DNA of 64,000 bases from an uncultured Sphingomonadaceae bacterium (GTDB lineage Bacteria > Pseudomonadota > Alphaproteobacteria > Sphingomonadales > Sphingomonadaceae), in NCBI GenBank assembly GCA_947488625.1, contig CANKZR010000001.1, positions 62,001-126,000 of the forward strand. Reading direction: 5' to 3'. Below are positions 60,190-64,000 of this stretch, in pieces (within the stretch, counting starts at the first letter, position 1; every line of letters begins with the position of its first letter). The notes beneath the pieces are model-generated. The model worked only from the letters and a program-made list of their open reading frames with translations, had not been told where the DNA came from and made no database searches. The translations under genes and the position numbers were made by a program.

Positions 60190-61397
60190 CAGCCCTCCAG
60201 ACTCAGGAGGCTGCTGTCATTCCCCAGCTTCGACGCCTGCGCCTGTCCTTCGGCACGGGCGATATAACCGCGCGATTTCTCCACCTCGGTGGAAAGTGTT
60301 TCCACGGTCTGCTTCATGGAATCGAGCGCGCGCAGCTTGAAGCTGTCCACCTCGTCCATGGTATCGTAGATATTCTGGAAGGCGCGTTGCAGCGTTTCCA
60401 TGGGGATCGTGCTGCTGGCGGCCTGCTCATGGATCTGCGCGGTGTTGTCGCGCAGCATCTGGCCGGTGGAATCGATGATGCCCGCCGTCGTCTGGTTCAG
60501 CGCGGTGATCTGGCCCAGCACCAGCTTCTGGTTGGTCATCGCCTGGGCCACGGTAACGGCCGTGCGCAGCGCGCCGACGGTGGTGGTGCTGGCACGGTCC
60601 ACGCCCTTCACCAGTTCCACGTTGTTCTTTTTCACCAGGTCCAGCGCGAGGTAACCCTGCACGCTGACGGCCATCTGGGTCAGCAGGTCCTGCGTGCGCT
60701 GGCGCACATAGAACAGTGCCGTTTCGCGGATCGCCTTGGCCTTTTCGGGATCGGTGGCATCCAGCTCGTTGGCCTTTGCTTCCAGATCGCCGTCCAGCGT
60801 TTTGGCGATGTGGATCATCTGTTCCAGGTTGCCCATCGCTTCCCACAGCTTCTGCCGCTCCACATCGATGGCGGCGTTGTCCATCAGCAGTTCGTCCTTG
60901 CCGCTGGAAAGGCGCGCCAGGATGGACTGGATGTGCCCCTGCGAGCTGGTGTAGCTGTCGAAATAGTTCTTCAGCTTGCTGCCGAAGGGAATGATGCCCA
61001 GAAACTTGCGCCCGGTCATCTTGCCCTTGCGGCCCGGGTCCAGCTCTTCAACCGTGCGGCGAAGCTCTGTCAGGTCGGCGCCGACGCCGCTGTCCTGATC
61101 CATCGCGCGAACCGGGCGATCCAGAAAGCGGTTGGACATCTGGCTGGCGGCCATGATCTCCTTGCGGCCCATGTTGGTGATCTGGTCCACCTTCTTGCCA
61201 AAATCGGGCGACTTGGCATCCAGCGCCACCAGCTCGTTCACGAAGCCGTCGACCTTTTCCTGCAGCGCGCTTTTCTTCTCCTCGCTGACGGGGACAAGGC
61301 CCGCAGCCTGGGTGGGCGTGACATTGGGCACCGGATCGGGCGGTGTCAGGTCGAAATCATTCGCTGTCTTCGTCGTGGTCTCGTTCGTGCTGGCCAT
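60189..61397 (-). CDS. telA: TelA family protein (toxic anion resistance)
   Basis: A 402-residue, almost entirely helical cytoplasmic protein of the TelA/YaaN family. Conserved blocks include NRFLDRPVRAMDQ, GIIPFGSKLKNYFDSYTSSQGHIQSILARLSSGKDELLMDNAAIDVERQKLW (about residues 134-185) and ALNQTTAGIIDSTGQMLRDNTAQIHEQAASSTIPMETL. Members are linked to tellurite resistance and, in Firmicutes, to envelope stress; the biochemical role is unknown. It is the first gene of a three-gene leftward operon with a 125-base divergent region shared with the DUF389 gene. Confidence 0.93.
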   Translation of the reverse strand: MASTNETTTKTANDFDLTPPDPVPNVTPTQAAGLVPVSEEKKSALQEKVDGFVNELVALDAKSPDFGKKVDQITNMGRKEIMAASQMSNRFLDRPVRAMDQDSGVGADLTELRRTVEELDPGRKGKMTGRKFLGIIPFGSKLKNYFDSYTSSQGHIQSILARLSSGKDELLMDNAAIDVERQKLWEAMGNLEQMIHIAKTLDGDLEAKANELDATDPEKAKAIRETALFYVRQRTQDLLTQMAVSVQGYLALDLVKKNNVELVKGVDRASTTTVGALRTAVTVAQAMTNQKLVLGQITALNQTTAGIIDSTGQMLRDNTAQIHEQAASSTIPMETLQRAFQNIYDTMDEVDSFKLRALDSMKQTVETLSTEVEKSRGYIARAEGQAQASKLGNDSSLLSLEG

Positions 61398-61522
61398 GCG
61401 CCTTCATTTCCCTCTTTGCCATCCTGGGCACCTGTTACTGTATTAGGCACGCAAGACACGCGTTTCAAGTTTTGCCAATGATCTCGTTTTGCCTTGGCGA
61501 GTTTCCGCGATATTGACGCGCA

Positions 61523-63124
61523 ATGCAATCAGAACCCACTTCGGCCGACCCGGCAATTACCACAGTGAACCGGCCGGCAGGTGCTACGCAGGCCACTGAA
61601 AGTCCCCGCACGGGTTTTGCCGAGGTGCTCAATACGTTTCGCGGCTGGTGGGGGCATGACGTTACCGGCACGGTCGACCAGATTGCGGTGATCGAGAAGC
61701 GGCGTAGCGAATGCAAGCTTTCCGCGCGTTATCTGCTGATGGTGTCGATGTCGGCAGGCATCGCCATACTTGGCCTGCTGCTGTCGTCTCCGGCGGTCGT
61801 TATCGGTGCCATGCTGCTGTCGCCATTGATGGACCCGATCATGGGCGTGGGCTTCGCCCTGGCGACGGGCGATTTCAAATGGCTGCGCCAGTCGGGAAAG
61901 TCGCTGGCGGTGGGCACGCTGTTTGCCATCGTGTTCTGCGCGCTTATCGTGATGATCTCCCCGCTGCAGACCGTCACCAGCGAAATTGCCGCGCGCACCC
62001 GGCCCAACCTGTTCGACCTTGCCGTGGCCTTCTTTTCCGCCGTGGCGGGCGCCTACGCGATGATCCGCGGGCGAGAGGGTACGATCGTCGGCGTGGCGAT
62101 CGCGACCGCCCTGATGCCGCCGCTGGCGGTGGTGGGCTTTGGCCTTGCCACCATGAACGGCACGGTGTTCTGGGGGTCGCTGTTCCTGTTCGTCACCAAC
62201 CTTACCGCCATTGCGCTGACGGCAACGGCCATGGCGCGCCTCTATGGATTTTCCACCAGCCTTTCCGAAAAGCAGACGCGCTGGCAGGCGATCCTTATCT
62301 TCGCCGCCTTCGTGGCGCTGGCCATCCCGCTGTTCCTGTCGCTGCGACAGATCGTGTGGGAAACGCAGGCCACGCGGCAGGCCAGCAACGTGGTGGTGGA
62401 AGTGTTCGACGGGCGCGCCACGGTCTCGCAGATGGAACCGAACTTCAATTCGGAACCCATGCAGGTGACCGCCACCGTGTTGACGCCCGAGATCATCGGT
62501 GATGCGGAAAGCCGTGCGGAAGCCTTGCTGAGCCGGGAATTGAACCGCCGGGTCGAGGTTTCGCTGACCCAGCTTCGCGTGGGCACCAGCGCGCAGGCGG
62601 CGGAAGAGGCGCAGCTGTCACAGGCCCGCGCGCAGGAGCGTGCGGCGCTGGAACAGGCGGAGGATATCGCCGATCGACTGTCGCTGTTGGCTGGCGTGCC
62701 GGTGGACGAGGTGACGGTGGATCGCGATCGCCGCCGCGCGCTTGTCACCGCGCGCCCGCTGGATGGCGCTTCGCTCGCCGCCTACGAGGAACTGGAGCGG
62801 CGTATCGATGCGACGGAACCCGAGTGGGATATCCGCCTCACCCCGCCGTTGCGCCCCCTGCCGCAAATTACTTTCGAACAGGCCCAGAACGAAGATGGCG
62901 AACCGGGGGAATGGGCGCTGACCGCGCAAGGAACGCGAGCGGTCGCACTGGCCGCCTGGGCACACAGACGCCTTGGCTTGCCGATCACCGTCGGCGGGTC
63001 TGCCGAAGCGGTGGCCGCCGTGCGCAATGCCTTCTCGCACCATGATATCGCCATTACGGCGCAGGAGCGCGGGAACGGCTATGCTCCGGTAACGGTTAGC
63101 TGGTCATCAACAGGGAGCGATTGA
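61523..63124 (+). CDS. DUF389 membrane protein
   Basis: A 533-residue protein. Six helices lie in residues about 75-285, with the DUF389 signature LLLSSPAVVIGAMLLSPLMDPIMGVGFALATGD and a following GVAIATALMPPLAVVGFGLA block. The C-terminal 240 residues are soluble, and the last 70 (TAQGTRAVALAAWAHRRLGLPITVGGSAEAVAAVRNAF) resemble periplasmic OmpA-like or BON-like carriers in size only. DUF389 proteins are uncharacterised, possibly transporters or channels. It is divergent from telA and followed 3 bases later by a MAPEG gene. Confidence 0.88.
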   Translation: MQSEPTSADPAITTVNRPAGATQATESPRTGFAEVLNTFRGWWGHDVTGTVDQIAVIEKRRSECKLSARYLLMVSMSAGIAILGLLLSSPAVVIGAMLLSPLMDPIMGVGFALATGDFKWLRQSGKSLAVGTLFAIVFCALIVMISPLQTVTSEIAARTRPNLFDLAVAFFSAVAGAYAMIRGREGTIVGVAIATALMPPLAVVGFGLATMNGTVFWGSLFLFVTNLTAIALTATAMARLYGFSTSLSEKQTRWQAILIFAAFVALAIPLFLSLRQIVWETQATRQASNVVVEVFDGRATVSQMEPNFNSEPMQVTATVLTPEIIGDAESRAEALLSRELNRRVEVSLTQLRVGTSAQAAEEAQLSQARAQERAALEQAEDIADRLSLLAGVPVDEVTVDRDRRRALVTARPLDGASLAAYEELERRIDATEPEWDIRLTPPLRPLPQITFEQAQNEDGEPGEWALTAQGTRAVALAAWAHRRLGLPITVGGSAEAVAAVRNAFSHHDIAITAQERGNGYAPVTVSWSSTGSD

Positions 63125-63127
63125 GAC

Positions 63128-63523
63128 ATGCCCGCCGAACTTACTGTCCTTGCGCTGGCCGGCATATTGCTGCTGGTGCACATCTTTTCCGCCACCCATT
63201 ACAAGACGAAGCAATATGGCCTCGACTGGAACATGGGCGCGCGAGACGAGGATACGAAGCCGCTGAACGATATCGCCGGGCGACTGGACCGCGCCCGCGG
63301 CAATTTCCTCGAAACCCTGCCGCTCGCCATCATCGCGCTGGGCGGCATTGTCGTCGCGGGCAAGGCCAGCGACCTTACGACCATTGCCGCATGGGTCTGG
63401 CTGGCCGCGCGGGTCGTCTACCTGCCGCTCTATTGGGCAGGCGTGCCAAAGGTGCGGACCTATGTCTGGGCAGTCAGCCTGCTCGCGCTGCTGTTCGTGC
63501 TGGGCGTGCTGCTGCTGGGTTGA
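63128..63523 (+). CDS. MAPEG family membrane protein
   Basis: A 131-residue four-helix membrane protein. RLDRARGNFLETLPLAIIALGGIVVAG (about residues 55-82) is the MAPEG signature (R-x-x-NFxE-x-x-P). VYLPLYWAGVPKVRTYVWAVSLLALLFVLG forms the last part. Members include microsomal glutathione transferases; many bacterial ones are uncharacterised. It lies 3 bases after the DUF389 gene and is convergent with the acyl-AMP ligase. Confidence 0.88.
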   Translation: MPAELTVLALAGILLLVHIFSATHYKTKQYGLDWNMGARDEDTKPLNDIAGRLDRARGNFLETLPLAIIALGGIVVAGKASDLTTIAAWVWLAARVVYLPLYWAGVPKVRTYVWAVSLLALLFVLGVLLLG

Positions 63524-63527
63524 TCTC

Positions 63528-64000
63528 TCAGGCCGCGACCTCGATAGGTTCGATCTCGCCTGACAGGTAAAGCTTCTTTGCCTTGGCGCGGCTGAGCTTG
63601 CCCGAGGACGTGCGCGGCAGGGTGCGCGGGGGCACCAGTTCCACAACGCAGTTCATGCCGGTGACGGAGCGTACCTTGTCGGCGATCTGGTCACGCAGCT
63701 TCACCCGCTCGTCCGGGTCGGACACACGGCAATGCACCAGCACGGCGGGCGCTTCCTCGCCATTCTCCGTCTCGATGGAGAATGCGGCGATATCGCCATG
63801 GTTGAAGCCCGCCAGCTGTTCCACCGCCCATTCGATATCCTGCGGCCAGTGGTTCTTGCCGTTGATGATGATCATGTCCTTCGCGCGGCCCACGATGAAC
63901 AGGTAGCCATCGGCCATGTAGCCCATGTCGCCCGTATCCAGCCAGTCGCCCTTGCCATCATCACCGGGGACGAGACATTCGTTCGTCGCCTCCTCGTTAC
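63528..64000 (-). CDS. Fatty acyl-AMP ligase/acyl-CoA synthetase-like protein (C-terminal part)
   Basis: Leftward gene whose start lies beyond the window end; about 157 C-terminal residues are visible. WLDTGDMGYMADGYLFIVGRAKDMIIINGKNHWPQDIEW is the hinge and C-terminal-domain motif of adenylate-forming enzymes. The NG-x-N-x-WPQD-x-EW variant is typical of fatty acyl-AMP ligases. The catalytic Lys is in RTSSGKLSRAKAKKLY near the end. Such enzymes load fatty acids onto carrier proteins for lipid or polyketide synthesis. No carrier protein is in view. Confidence 0.88.
   Translation of the reverse strand, partial: NEEATNECLVPGDDGKGDWLDTGDMGYMADGYLFIVGRAKDMIIINGKNHWPQDIEWAVEQLAGFNHGDIAAFSIETENGEEAPAVLVHCRVSDPDERVKLRDQIADKVRSVTGMNCVVELVPPRTLPRTSSGKLSRAKAKKLYLSGEIEPIEVAA

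Noticed and set aside
59994-61481. Long open frame (495 codons) on the plus strand opposite telA
   Set aside because: It is antisense to a well-conserved telA sequence, a typical high-G+C shadow frame.
1-64000. CRISPR array, insertion sequence or prophage
   Set aside because: No regular direct repeats with spacers, no transposase and no phage structural or integrase genes were found by reading.

Overview
The window reads as a chromosomal segment of an alphaproteobacterium of the order Sphingomonadales, most likely an Erythrobacteraceae-type genus. The base composition is high in G+C, genes are densely packed with frequent 1- or 4-base stop/start overlaps, and the set of families (tad/cpa pilus locus, Wzc-type polysaccharide cluster, TelA operon, PHA-system protein, fatty acyl-AMP ligase) fits that group. 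The genus is an inference; no 16S or marker gene is present to prove it.

Region 1 (1-13.8 kb) is mostly housekeeping. It holds the end of a molybdenum hydroxylase, hemH, an SDHAF4-like factor, rsmB, the Zn-peptidase mtfA, msrA with a strong terminator, and an exported methyltransferase with an overlapping lipoprotein gene. Then come aguB, folK, tRNA-Lys(UUU), an M23 peptidase with an unknown exported partner, a GT39-like membrane glycosyltransferase and two unknown membrane-associated proteins.

Region 2 (14.2-25.9 kb) is a complete-looking Flp/Tad pilus locus in one orientation: Flp pilin, terminator, CpaB, CpaC secretin, a small lipoprotein, a TadG-like protein, two TadE-like pseudopilins, CpaE, CpaF ATPase, TadB, TadC, a TPR lipoprotein and the CpaA prepilin peptidase. 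The pilin carries a C-terminal two-cysteine segment, and CpaE has an eroded P-loop.

Region 3 (26.1-51.8 kb) is a large exopolysaccharide/capsule cluster. A Wzc-like tyrosine autokinase, an unknown membrane-anchored protein and a Wzy/WaaL-type polymerase read rightward. A glycosyltransferase and a fused ABC exporter read leftward. A long, largely translation-coupled rightward operon follows: flippase, three FkbM-type methyltransferases, eight glycosyltransferases, an acyltransferase, a 36-codon micro-ORF, a second polymerase, galE and a WcaF-like acetyltransferase. No priming phosphoglycosyltransferase and no Wza-type outer-membrane channel are visible, so this cluster must rely on genes elsewhere. 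manC at 57.6 kb may supply GDP-mannose to it.

Region 4 (51.8-64 kb) is mixed. It contains a DUF2891 gene coupled to a fused 5-oxoprolinase-type protein, a DUF2171 protein with its terminator, a TonB-like protein, manC and a DUF2721 membrane protein. A three-gene leftward operon (telA, a membrane protein, a PHA-system protein) follows, then a divergent DUF389 protein with a MAPEG protein. The window ends in a fatty acyl-AMP ligase C-terminus. No prophage, insertion sequence or CRISPR array was seen.
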